NCBI GenBank assembly: GCA_017412605.1
Contig: JAFPWY010000004.1
Span: 62,001 to 126,000, forward strand
DNA length: 64,000 nucleotides
Source of the DNA: Fibrobacter sp.
GTDB lineage: Bacteria > Fibrobacterota > Fibrobacteria > Fibrobacterales > Fibrobacteraceae
Direction of reading: 5' to 3'
The notes under the pieces were generated by a model. It made no database searches, was not told the DNA's origin, and saw nothing but the letters and a program-made list of their open reading frames with translations. Numbering within the stretch: the first letter of the stretch is position 1; the number at the start of each line of letters is the position of its first letter. The translations under genes and the position numbers were made by a program. Shown one piece after another: positions 8,502-17,187 of this stretch.

Positions 8502-8532
8502 GGCTGTGTTCGCAAGACACAGCCTTTTTTGT
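8502..8532 (+). terminator. Rho-independent terminator
   Basis: GGCTGTGT / ACACAGCC stem with a 7-nt loop followed by a T6 tract, 27 bases past the barrel gene stop. Confidence 0.85.
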
Positions 8533-8572
8533 TACTTTATGCGACTTTTGCCCACAAAACCGGAAATTATCC

Positions 8573-8580
8573 TATTTTTG
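8573..8580 (+). promoter_or_regulatory. Putative -7 box (TATTTTTG) for the GLUG protein gene
   Basis: TATTTTTG fits TAnnTTTG and lies 34 bases before the ATG at 8615, with a CGAGGA Shine-Dalgarno between. Confidence 0.4.
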
Positions 8581-8614
8581 GGAAAGGCCCGTCAATTAAA
8601 TAAACGAGGAATCT

Positions 8615-10240
8615 ATGAAACCGTATTTTTTGTTCCTGGCTTTGCCGTTTGTCGCTCATGCGGCATGTGAACTTTCCCAAAACGAAGCTGGCGAATACGA
8701 AATTTCTTCGTATGCCGACCTGCAGTTGGTAGGCGTTGAAGACTGTGGTCTTGACGCCGATTACCGTCTTGTCAAAGATATTGATGCGTCCGAGTCGCAA
8801 ACAAATTACTTTACGCCCATTGGAGACTTTTGTGAAGCATTTACCGGTAGTTTTCATGGTGCCGGCCATCGAATTAAAAATTTGCGCATGTACAACAAGA
8901 ATTACCAGGGGCTTTTTTGCGGATCCATGGACGGGCTTGTGGACAGTCTCGGAATGGACAGCGTCTACGTTAGAGGCGGCTACTTTACGGGGGCCGTGGT
9001 TGGCAGAGGAGGTTCAGGAACCATCCGGAACGTGTACGTGACGGGAAGCGTGATTTTTGACGGCTATAAGCCGGAAGAATCCTACATTGGGGGAATCGCA
9101 GGGATCTTCGGAGGGACCATCGAAAACTGTTATTTTATCGGCAATGTTGGGGATACAGATAACCTTGGAGGCCTTGTCGGAAAAAATACAGGCATAGTCA
9201 GGAACACCTATGTGGTCAACGAAAGAATACTTAGCGTATCGTTCTCGGAAGACATGAATATAGGTGGAGCCATTGGTGTTAACGGGGAAACAGGTTCCGT
9301 CGAAAACACTTACGCACTCAATTATTACATGACGCAACGCCTTATTGGAGCCGATTCCGGCACTGTCGACTCCAATAGCAAGCTGGATACTATTGAATTT
9401 TACATAGAGAATAACCATATGCGCGAGCAGAGTCTTTTCAAGGGATTCGATTTCGAGAATGTATGGGACATTGCTGAAGGGAAAGGAATGCCCGTACTTA
9501 GGGCGTTCTTCAAGAAAATCAGCGTTACCCCGCTTAGCTATGGAGTGAATTACTGCACCAACGAACCACTTTCGCAATGGACTGTGCTTGGAGATTTCGC
9601 AGACGATCGTTACTACACCGGTTTATTCAAGGTCGTCCTCATCGGCAACCGCGTAGAAGTGGACATGTCCGACATCCACAATTCCGACCAACGCGGGTAC
9701 ACTTTTGTATCTAAGGGCGTTGAAATGGCCTACGCTCCGGCAGAAGTCAAGGTGACAGGCCTTTCGGTAAAAGACAAGACGTTTGACGGAACAACCGACG
9801 CAACCCTAGAAGGCCTGGACAGCGTCAAGATTTCCGGAATTTGCAAGAACGACGAAGTGACCCTTGATACGAAATCCGTCGTCGCGACCTTCGAGAACGA
9901 AACCGCCGGAAAGAACAAGAAAATTAAGCTGGAAGGGCTTAAACTCGTCGGAGCCGATTCGGTTCTTGCCAATTATGAACTTGTGATACCCAACCTAACA
10001 GCGAGCATCATCGCCCTAAGCTCGAGTTCCGCAGAACCCGAGAGTTCATCTTCGGCTAAATCGAAAAAATCGAGTTCGTCTTCGGCAAAGTCCAGTTCTT
10101 CGAAGAAGTCGAACGCCATACCTGCAAAGCCGATAGCGGAAATCACCGACAATTCCGCCATCATTCGTTTCAATGGTCACTCGGTGCAAGTCGAAAAGAA
10201 CGGCATGCGCTTCGACCTACTTGGAAATAAGACAAAATAA
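8615..10240 (+). CDS. Secreted GLUG-repeat / YDG-domain protein with poly-serine linker
   Basis: 541 residues with a signal peptide (MKPYFLFLALPFVAHA). Residues ~90-220 carry GLUG-type repeats (GGIAGIFGGTIENCYFIGN, then GGLVGKNTGIVRNTYVV), which form a beta-helical surface domain. Residues ~375-455 (VKVTGLSVKDKTFDGTTDA...) match the YDG domain seen in adhesin-like proteins. A Ser/Lys/Glu linker (~470-500) is typical of Fibrobacter secreted proteins. The tail (SVQVEKNGMRFDLLGNK) looks like the start of a Fibrobacter C-terminal sorting module that stops early. Probably a surface-exposed or secreted binding protein. Confidence 0.7.
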   Translation: MKPYFLFLALPFVAHAACELSQNEAGEYEISSYADLQLVGVEDCGLDADYRLVKDIDASESQTNYFTPIGDFCEAFTGSFHGAGHRIKNLRMYNKNYQGLFCGSMDGLVDSLGMDSVYVRGGYFTGAVVGRGGSGTIRNVYVTGSVIFDGYKPEESYIGGIAGIFGGTIENCYFIGNVGDTDNLGGLVGKNTGIVRNTYVVNERILSVSFSEDMNIGGAIGVNGETGSVENTYALNYYMTQRLIGADSGTVDSNSKLDTIEFYIENNHMREQSLFKGFDFENVWDIAEGKGMPVLRAFFKKISVTPLSYGVNYCTNEPLSQWTVLGDFADDRYYTGLFKVVLIGNRVEVDMSDIHNSDQRGYTFVSKGVEMAYAPAEVKVTGLSVKDKTFDGTTDATLEGLDSVKISGICKNDEVTLDTKSVVATFENETAGKNKKIKLEGLKLVGADSVLANYELVIPNLTASIIALSSSSAEPESSSSAKSKKSSSSSAKSSSSKKSNAIPAKPIAEITDNSAIIRFNGHSVQVEKNGMRFDLLGNKTK

Positions 10241-10248
10241 GCCGGATA

Positions 10249-11031
10249 TTAGTCCTTTACGCAGCGGATGCTGGCATAAACGATGTTACTGTTATAGTCA
10301 AGGACAAAAGCTCTCTTTGTCGTTGCGTTGATTACAAAGTAATGCTGAATAGACTGAATATTAGCCCACATGACATATGTTCCACAAGTGGTCGAATTCA
10401 TCGCCGCCTCACGGGTATACAGACGTCCGTATATTTCGCAAAGGGCGTCATCATTGCCGTAGCAGGAGGACTCGCCCACTTCGTTTCCGGCATAGTTCAG
10501 ATTTTCGGCCATCCAGATTCGCCCTTCAATTTCCACCGTCCTGTAAGTCTTGTTATCGCGCAGGTCTGTCATGGTGCCATATACAGCATCCGGATTGAAC
10601 TGTTCACCCTTTGTCTTCAAGAGCGATTTAACGATTGGGAGCGAAGAATCACTTGAGGAATAGCTAGATGAAGATTCGCTACTGGATGAAGAACTAGAAG
10701 AAGAACTGCTGGACGATTCCACACGATGGAACTCACGGCCCTCGGCAGAAAGCGTATCGTTTTCGCTCACCCAGAGGTAGACAGAATCCTGGCGGTCAAA
10801 GACACACTCGTAGAGGTCTTTTTCACTACCGACCTCGGCTTTACGGCCATCACGGTTTTCGTTGCACGGAGTTTTCGACAAATCCTCCGCCGACGTGTAC
10901 GCATAGTCGTAGTCGCGATTCTTCACCTCCGGAGATAAACTACCGTCAGCTCCACAACCGGTAAGAGATGTTGTTGCCACTCAGGTCCATAAAATCGCCT
11001 GCATGCTCAAAAGGACTCGTCTGTATCCCAT
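10249..11031 (-). pseudogene. Decayed FISUMP-type lipoprotein (nonsense codon in signal peptide, internal deletion)
   Basis: A GAGGAG ribosome site precedes an ATG at 11031 that opens a lipoprotein signal peptide (MGYRRVLLSMQAILWT). An in-frame TGA at 10983-10981 interrupts it before it resumes VATTSLTGC with a good lipobox. Translation could restart only at the GTG at 10980, leaving too short a signal. Downstream come a Ser-rich linker and the Fibrobacter succinogenes major paralogous domain (AVYGTMTDLRDNKTYRTVEI, IWMAENLNYAGN, final SIRCVKD). The usual central part with the CPEGWHLPS segment is missing, so the domain is ~90 residues short. Both defects point to a relic. Confidence 0.75.
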
Positions 11032-11202
11032 TTTTGTCTCCTCATGGAATTCTAAAAAACTAGCCGAAAATGTAAAAAAACGCATATTTGCGGCATGGCA
11101 AAACATAAAGACATCATCCTTTGTCGAAATGCCGAGGCCGATATATAATAGTCCGACAGAACAAAAAAGGAGTGAACACTAGTGCACTAGCTAAAAATTT
11201 TC

Positions 11203-11214
11203 TATATTATCTTC
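11203..11214 (+). promoter_or_regulatory. Putative promoter box upstream of parE
   Basis: TATATTATCTTC, 23 bases before the parE ATG, resembles the AT-rich -7 boxes seen elsewhere. A 12-bp palindrome CTAGTGCACTAG at 11179-11190 lies just upstream and could be an operator. The rest of 11032-11237 shows nothing else. Confidence 0.35.
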
Positions 11215-11237
11215 CGTAAAATGTTTAAAGGAACCTC

Positions 11238-13079
11238 ATGGCAGCCAAGTATACAGAAGACAGTATCAAATCCCTCGAATGGCACGAACACATCCGGCTC
11301 CGCCCGGGCATGTACATCGGCAAACTGGGCGATGGCAACAGCCCCGACGACGGTATTTATGTCCTAGTCAAGGAAATTATCGACAACTCCATCGACGAAT
11401 TCGTCATGGGCGCCGGCAAGAAGATCGAAATCGACATCGAAGACCGCTCCGCCAGGGTCCGCGACTACGGGCGTGGCATCCCTCTGGGCAAGGTCATCGA
11501 CTGCGTTAGCAAGATTAACACCGGTGGTAAGTACGATTCCGAAGCATTCCAGAAATCCGTCGGCTTAAACGGCGTGGGTACCAAGGCCGTGAACGCGCTC
11601 TCGACCAAGTTTATCGTGAAGAGCTTCCGCGATGGCCGCATGAAGCAGGCCGAGTTCTGCCGGGGCGTGCTCATCAAGGAATACAGGGAATGCGCCACCA
11701 CCGAGAAGAACGGCACCGAAATCTATTTTGAGCCGGATGCGGACATTTTCAAGAACTACCGCTACCTCCCTGCCTACATGGAAGAGAAGGTTTGGAACTA
11801 CGCCTACCTGAACAACGGGCTCACGCTCGTCATGAACGGCAAGACATACACTAGCCCGAACGGCCTTTTGGACCTGCTCCAGAAGCACGTGGACGACTCC
11901 ATCCGTTACCCCGTCATCCACTTCAAGGACAAGGATATCGAATGCGCGTTCACGCACGGCAACCAGTACGGCGAGCACTACTACAGCTTTGTGAACGGGC
12001 AGCACACCACCCAAGGCGGAACCCACCAGCAGGCATTCCGCGAAGGTATAGTCAAGGGTGCGCGCGACCACTTCAAGAAGGACCTTGACCCATCGGACGT
12101 TCGCAACTGCATCATCGGAGCCATTTCCGTGCGCATCCAGGAACCGGTTTTCGAATCGCAGACCAAGACCAAGCTCGGTTCCACGACGGTATCCCCGGGC
12201 GGGGCCCAGCTGCGTACATGGGTCGTGGACTACGTCGCAAGCCAGTTCGACAACTACCTGCACAAGAACCCCGAAACCGAGAAAGCGCTCCTCAACCGCA
12301 TCAACCAGAACGAGCGTGAACGCAAGGAAATCGCGGGCATCAAGAAACTCGCGAACGAACGCGCCAAGAAGGCAAACCTGCACAACCGTAAGCTGCGCGA
12401 CTGCAAGGTTCACCTCACCGACACAAAGAATGCGCTCAACCGCGAATCCATGATATTCATTACCGAGGGTGACTCCGCATCCGGTTCCATCACCAAGGCA
12501 AGGAATGTGCAGACCCAGGCCGTATTCAGCCTGCGCGGTAAGCCGCTCAACAGTTTTGGCATGACAAAGAAGGTCGTGTACGAGAACGAGGAATTCAACC
12601 TGCTGCAGCATGCGCTCGACCTCGAAAACGGGCTCGAGAACCTGCGCTACGACAAGGTGATTATCGCGACCGATGCTGATGTGGACGGTATGCACATCCG
12701 CCTCCTCCTGATGACGTTCTTCCTGCAGTTCTTCCCGGAACTTGTCGAGCAGAAGCACCTCTATATCTTGCAGACCCCGCTATTCCGCGTGAGAAACAAG
12801 AAGGAGACCAAGTACTGCTACGACGAAGCCGAGCGCGACAAGGCTGCGAAGGAAATCGGCAAGACAGACCTCGAGATTACCCGATTCAAAGGTTTGGGCG
12901 AAATCAGCCCCGAAGAATTCGGGCAGTTCATCGGCGAAGACATGCGCCTCGAAACGGTGAACATCCCGCCCGACGCAAGCCTCGGCAAGATGCTCGAATA
13001 CTACATGGGCAACAACACGCCCTCCCGCCAGGAACATATCGTGCAGAACCTCCACGCGAACGCCGTGGAAGAGCTCTAA
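11238..13079 (+). CDS. parE: DNA topoisomerase IV subunit B (GyrB/ParE family)
   Basis: 613 residues, the length of Bacteroidetes-type ParE and shorter than full GyrB. GHKL ATPase motifs are in order: [34 protein letters not shown]. The transducer domain follows, then the TOPRIM domain with EGDSASGS (Glu at residue ~410) and [11 protein letters not shown], ending in the short C-terminal helix region. It relaxes or decatenates DNA together with a ParC/GyrA partner. No parC is adjacent, unlike many genomes; a strong terminator follows. ParE rather than GyrB is chosen from length and the [12 protein letters not shown] region. Confidence 0.88.
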   Translation: MAAKYTEDSIKSLEWHEHIRLRPGMYIGKLGDGNSPDDGIYVLVKEIIDNSIDEFVMGAGKKIEIDIEDRSARVRDYGRGIPLGKVIDCVSKINTGGKYDSEAFQKSVGLNGVGTKAVNALSTKFIVKSFRDGRMKQAEFCRGVLIKEYRECATTEKNGTEIYFEPDADIFKNYRYLPAYMEEKVWNYAYLNNGLTLVMNGKTYTSPNGLLDLLQKHVDDSIRYPVIHFKDKDIECAFTHGNQYGEHYYSFVNGQHTTQGGTHQQAFREGIVKGARDHFKKDLDPSDVRNCIIGAISVRIQEPVFESQTKTKLGSTTVSPGGAQLRTWVVDYVASQFDNYLHKNPETEKALLNRINQNERERKEIAGIKKLANERAKKANLHNRKLRDCKVHLTDTKNALNRESMIFITEGDSASGSITKARNVQTQAVFSLRGKPLNSFGMTKKVVYENEEFNLLQHALDLENGLENLRYDKVIIATDADVDGMHIRLLLMTFFLQFFPELVEQKHLYILQTPLFRVRNKKETKYCYDEAERDKAAKEIGKTDLEITRFKGLGEISPEEFGQFIGEDMRLETVNIPPDASLGKMLEYYMGNNTPSRQEHIVQNLHANAVEEL

Positions 13080-13101
13080 CAAATCATTTCCCGATATTAT
13101 C

Positions 13102-13134
13102 CGCCGCCGGGGTCAACGCCCCGCGGCTTTTTTA
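13102..13134 (+). terminator. Rho-independent terminator after parE
   Basis: GC-rich stem GCCGCCGGGG / CCCCGCGGC with a short loop and a T6 run, beginning 23 bases past the parE stop. Confidence 0.85.
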
Positions 13135-13232
13135 TTTATTCAACTCGTTGAGCATCAAGCCGTTAACGTAATCAGTACAAGCAAAAGGTATTTTAGAAGC
13201 CTTTTTTCTTCGTTTTTGAGGACTTTTTTTAT

Positions 13233-13240
13233 TATCTTTG
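13233..13240 (+). promoter_or_regulatory. Putative -7 box (TATCTTTG), very close to the start codon
   Basis: TATCTTTG is a full TAnnTTTG match only 6 bases before the ATG at 13247 (15 before the ATG at 13256), suggesting a leaderless or very short 5' UTR. Confidence 0.5.
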
Positions 13241-13246
13241 TCATGT

Positions 13247-13741
13247 ATGGTACAAATGAGTCAGACATCGTGGCAAGATTCTTCCCTCGCAGAGGTTAAG
13301 GAGATTCTCACATTCGCCCCAATGAACCTGGCCATTGGCGCCTCCCCCGTTTTACACTACACCCTCCCCAAGGAACTTGTCGCCGGCGAAAAAATCAAGT
13401 ACACGCTTGTCGCCGGGTTCAAGACCATTACGTGGACAGGCATCATCGGCGCCATCAGCGAAGGCAGACTGATGGTCCGTCTCGAAAAGGGCCCGTTCCG
13501 CGGCTTCACGGCCACGCACTGGTACGAGGCAGAAGGCAACTACACCGCCTGCTGCGATGAGTTCACGTTCCAAGGATTTACCGATATTTCGGAAAGCGAA
13601 TTTAAGGACCTGATTGACAAGACGCACGTCATCTACGCACTGAGGTCCCGCAAGGCCGCCCGCGAAGTAGAACTCTCCGTCGAAGCCAAAAAGCAGACGC
13701 AGTCCTTCGAAAGCCTAGAATCTAGCGCAACCGCGGGGTAG
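13247..13741 (+). CDS. SRPBCC-family ligand-binding protein
   Basis: About 164 residues from the ATG at 13247 (an in-frame ATG at 13256 is equally possible; no Shine-Dalgarno at either). The pattern is that of the SRPBCC/START-like ligand-binding fold used by COG4276-type proteins: an early helix with a proline (TLPKEL), strands KYTLVAGFKTITWTGII, the GPFRGFTATHWYEAEGNYT stretch and the strand CCDEFTFQGF. It lies 3 bases before the ubiD-family gene, so the two are co-translated. A lipid or quinone-precursor carrier role is an inference from that neighbour. Confidence 0.65.
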   Translation: MVQMSQTSWQDSSLAEVKEILTFAPMNLAIGASPVLHYTLPKELVAGEKIKYTLVAGFKTITWTGIIGAISEGRLMVRLEKGPFRGFTATHWYEAEGNYTACCDEFTFQGFTDISESEFKDLIDKTHVIYALRSRKAAREVELSVEAKKQTQSFESLESSATAG

Positions 13742-13744
13742 GCC

Positions 13745-15535
13745 ATGTACACCTCCCTCGAACAGGCCCTGCTGGATCTTGAAAGAGCGGGGATGCTGAA
13801 AAGAATCAAGGAAGAGGTAGATCCCAATCTCGAAATGGCAGCCATCGCCCGCGAAGCGTTCGCACGGGGCGACAAGGCCATTCTGTTCGAGAAGGTCAAG
13901 GGTTCGCGTTTCCGCGCCGCATGCAACATCTACGGCACCGAAAAGCGCATGCAGTACCTCTTCCGCAAGGAAATCAAGTCCGTTACGGACGCAGTCGCCT
14001 TCAAAGCCAACCCGGCAGGGTTCTTCAGGAGAATCAACCCGTTCCGCTGGTACCGTGCGGCCAAGGCCGGCAAGGCGAGCCTCCCCCTCAAAGCCGGAAG
14101 CATCCACGATTTCGAGGAATGCAGCCTCGCAGACCTGCCGCAAATCAAGTGCTGGCCCGAAGACGGCGGTGCGTTCATCACGCTGCCTCAGGTGGCCACA
14201 CGGCCATCGCCCAAGGCGCGCATCCTGGAAACCAACGTGGGCATGTACCGCATCCAGATTTCGGGAAACAGCTACCAGGCCAACGAGTGCGGGCTGCACT
14301 ATCAGCTGGGCAGGGACATTGCAAGGCACCACCAGGCAGCGCTTGCAGAAGGCCGGCCGCTCAAGGTGAGCATTTTCGTGGGCGGGCCTCCGGCCCACGC
14401 CATAGCCGCCATCATGCCCATGCCCGAGAACCTCTCGGAACTGGTATTCGCCGGTATGCTCGGCGGCAGGCGTTTCCGCTACTTCATCCATGACGGCTAT
14501 GTCGTGTCCGAGGATGCAGATTTCTGCATCCTCGGAGAAGTTGCTCCGCAACTTAAGCCGGAGGGTCCCTTCGGCGACCACATCGGCTACTATTCAGCGG
14601 CACACCCCTTCCCCTACATCAATGTGAAGAAAGTGCTCTGCAAGAAGAACGCCATCTTCCCATTCACCGTCGTCGGGCGCCCGCCGCAAGAAGACACCCT
14701 GTTCGGCAAGTTCATCCACCAGGTGACAAAGCCAATGATGCCCGCCTCGGTGCCCGGCGTCCACGCTATAAATGCGGTCGACGATGCAGGCGTGCATTCA
14801 CTCTGCCTCGCCCTTGCCGATGAACGCGAATGCCCGTACAACAGCGGCAGGGAGCCCCTGAGCATCCTGAAAATCGCAAACGCGCTGCTCGGATTCAACC
14901 AGGTGAGTTTAAGCAAGTACCTGATGCTTGCCGCAAAGCAGGACAATCCCGAGCTAGACGTGAACGACTTTCCTGGATTTTTCACGCACGTGCTCGAACG
15001 CATCGACTTCGGACGAGACTTGCATTTTCAGACAGCCACGACCATCGACACGCTGGACTACACGGGCACCAAGCTGAATCACGGATCCAAACTCGTCATC
15101 GCTGCGGTCGGAGAACCACGCCGACTCCTGCGCAACAACGCACACGATCTGGACTCGCTCCCCCTGCCAAGCGGTTTCGACAGCCCGAAGGTCATCTTGC
15201 CCGGCACCCTCGCCATCCACGCAAAAGCGGATGCCGACCTGGACGCATTCCGCAAGGGCATCGAGAACTGGGGCTACCGCGAAAACTACCCCTGGATTAG
15301 CTTGATCGACACCACGGACAACATGGAACTCCGCGATTTTATCTGGATGACATTCACTCGCTCGGACCCGGCGCAGGATGTACACGGGTTGAACGAGGAA
15401 TTCCGCGACAAGCACTGGAGCATACAAGCCCCACTCATTGTCGACGCGCGAGCCAAACCGCACCACCAGAAGCCACTCACAGTCCCTGACGCCATCACGA
15501 GGCGCGCCCGGGAAATTCTCGACAAGGCCAAATGA
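13745..15535 (+). CDS. UbiD-family prenylated-FMN-dependent decarboxylase
   Basis: 596 residues, typical of the longer UbiD members annotated as menaquinone biosynthesis decarboxylase. Recognisable stretches are ISGNSYQANECGLHYQ..GRDIARHH, KVSIFVGGPPAHAIAA, the acid-rich EGPFGDHIGYYSA loop that holds the catalytic Glu-Asp area, and KFIHQVTKPMMPASVPGV. UbiD enzymes decarboxylate aromatic or alpha,beta-unsaturated acids using prFMN made by UbiX. A role in (futalosine) menaquinone synthesis is plausible for an anaerobe but is not proven by the neighbours. Its stop overlaps the next start by 4 bases (ATGA). Confidence 0.87.
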   Translation: MYTSLEQALLDLERAGMLKRIKEEVDPNLEMAAIAREAFARGDKAILFEKVKGSRFRAACNIYGTEKRMQYLFRKEIKSVTDAVAFKANPAGFFRRINPFRWYRAAKAGKASLPLKAGSIHDFEECSLADLPQIKCWPEDGGAFITLPQVATRPSPKARILETNVGMYRIQISGNSYQANECGLHYQLGRDIARHHQAALAEGRPLKVSIFVGGPPAHAIAAIMPMPENLSELVFAGMLGGRRFRYFIHDGYVVSEDADFCILGEVAPQLKPEGPFGDHIGYYSAAHPFPYINVKKVLCKKNAIFPFTVVGRPPQEDTLFGKFIHQVTKPMMPASVPGVHAINAVDDAGVHSLCLALADERECPYNSGREPLSILKIANALLGFNQVSLSKYLMLAAKQDNPELDVNDFPGFFTHVLERIDFGRDLHFQTATTIDTLDYTGTKLNHGSKLVIAAVGEPRRLLRNNAHDLDSLPLPSGFDSPKVILPGTLAIHAKADADLDAFRKGIENWGYRENYPWISLIDTTDNMELRDFIWMTFTRSDPAQDVHGLNEEFRDKHWSIQAPLIVDARAKPHHQKPLTVPDAITRRAREILDKAK

Positions 15536-17187
15536 AGCGTTTAGTTGCAATCTCTTTCGTCATTTTACTCGCTTGCACGGAAGCCTTCGCGCACGGCAGG
15601 AACTGTGCTACGGCCAACCTGTTCAACCACAAGCAATATGGCAGGGGCTCCTTGCAGGCCAGCGCAAAACCGGTCGCTCTATTCAATATCGCCAACTGCA
15701 GCCCCGAAGCCTATTACAACAAAGTCCTTTCCAAAAAGACCGAGCACTTCCAGATTTTCTACACACTGGATGGGCCACACGCTACGCAGAAGGCATTCGT
15801 CGACAGTGTCGCCGCGAACCTGGAACGCGCATACAAGTTCCACGTAACCGAGGTGGGAATGCGCAAGCCGCTGGGCCACAAAAAGTCCTACCACTACCAG
15901 GAAGATGTCGAAGACGGGCTCTACCCCGTCGAAATCATCGACATCGACATGGCCCGCAACCCCCGCAATCTATTCGGGGACGAAACCTGTAGAGGTTGTT
16001 TCGGGCTGACCTATCCGCAAAACACAAACAATACCGATACCACCGACCTGCTTATCGATAACGACTTCAAATACACGTCTTCGATGGGCAATCGGAAAAG
16101 CATGACAAGCAATTCCCAATGCACCTACATTGAAGCGTCCGTTCCCCTGACGCAGCAAATCACGGGTGATGACTTCAGCAAGCACTGGGACAAGGCCATC
16201 CGAATTACAATTTTCCACGAACTGTACCACGCCTGCCAATTACGTTATCTTAACATGTACTACAATCGTACCGTCTGGTTCGAGGCATCCGCTGTCGGCG
16301 TCGAGGAAATCGGTAATCCAGATGTGAACGACTACTTTGGCTACATCGCCAACACATTCCCACAAATCGGCAAGCCATTCAACGACCTCGACACATTCGC
16401 ATACGGACTCAGCCCTCTCTATCTTTACTTTTACAATAACATCGAGAAAAAGTTCGACAAGGAAATCTGGACCAATTTCTCCAAAAATCCGAACAAAACC
16501 CTGGACGTGCAAATTTCGAACTATCTGAGCAAGAAAAAAATGGACGCGGACTCCGTCTTCCACGATTTCGCAGTAAGGTTATCATTCTCCGGGGAACGCA
16601 GCTCGGCCGTAAGCAAAAGCCAATGGGTTCACAACGACGAGAACAAATGGGCGACTATTAACTTCGATTCAACGCACAGCATAACGACCCTCTACGAGCA
16701 TGACTTCGTGCCGGACACCACAAAATTTCTGATTTCATATTACTCGGGCGGAAACCCAAACCTGACCAACTACAAGGGCGAAGCCAGTGCGGCCATTTAC
16801 CGCAAGGGGAAGGCAACAATCGTCCCGATCAAGACAACCAACACCGCCGACTCCATTCTGGGAACCATGTCCAGCGCAGATTCCACCATCTGGATATTCA
16901 GCCGCCTTGGAGAAGGCGACTACGTCGAGACCGTAACCAAGAGCGGCAAGCTAAAGGCATACCCTATTCCATGGCGCGAAGGTTCGCTCTGTTTCTCGCC
17001 TCTGCCGCGTGATAAAGACTATATCGAAATCCGCAACCGCCGCGGAGCTATCGTCATGCAAGAAAAATACCTAGGTACGCTTCTCTGCATTGAAGAAAAC
17101 AAAGTCCGCGAAAAAATGGTCCCCGGAGTCTACTGGTTCAGAGCCGGCAACAGCGGCAAGGCCGAAAAATTCATCATCATCTACTAA
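15532..17187 (+). CDS. Exported HExxH metallopeptidase-like protein (MXAN_6640-type)
   Basis: 551 residues with a signal peptide (MKRLVAISFVILLACTEAFA). The zinc-binding HELYH is at about residue 230, followed ~20 residues later by WFEASAVGVEE, which fits the gluzincin HExxH...E pattern and resembles putative metalloproteases of the MXAN_6640 group. Several Cys (CRGCFG, CQL) may form disulfides. The C-terminal ~170 residues look like beta domains ending in VYWFRAGNSGKAEKFIIIY, like a Fibrobacter/T9SS-style tail. Overlaps ubiD by 4 bases and its 3' end overlaps the convergent GH57 gene by 11 bases. Substrate unknown. Confidence 0.7.
   Translation: MKRLVAISFVILLACTEAFAHGRNCATANLFNHKQYGRGSLQASAKPVALFNIANCSPEAYYNKVLSKKTEHFQIFYTLDGPHATQKAFVDSVAANLERAYKFHVTEVGMRKPLGHKKSYHYQEDVEDGLYPVEIIDIDMARNPRNLFGDETCRGCFGLTYPQNTNNTDTTDLLIDNDFKYTSSMGNRKSMTSNSQCTYIEASVPLTQQITGDDFSKHWDKAIRITIFHELYHACQLRYLNMYYNRTVWFEASAVGVEEIGNPDVNDYFGYIANTFPQIGKPFNDLDTFAYGLSPLYLYFYNNIEKKFDKEIWTNFSKNPNKTLDVQISNYLSKKKMDADSVFHDFAVRLSFSGERSSAVSKSQWVHNDENKWATINFDSTHSITTLYEHDFVPDTTKFLISYYSGGNPNLTNYKGEASAAIYRKGKATIVPIKTTNTADSILGTMSSADSTIWIFSRLGEGDYVETVTKSGKLKAYPIPWREGSLCFSPLPRDKDYIEIRNRRGAIVMQEKYLGTLLCIEENKVREKMVPGVYWFRAGNSGKAEKFIIIY

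Noticed and set aside
10981-10983. TGA read as selenocysteine or tryptophan in the FISUMP lipoprotein
   Set aside because: No selenocysteine element is apparent, other genes end at TGA normally, and the same gene also has a domain deletion, so a nonsense mutation is simpler.
11238-13079. GyrB
   Set aside because: Length and the [12 protein letters not shown] region fit the Bacteroidetes-type ParE better; a partner gene would be needed for certainty.
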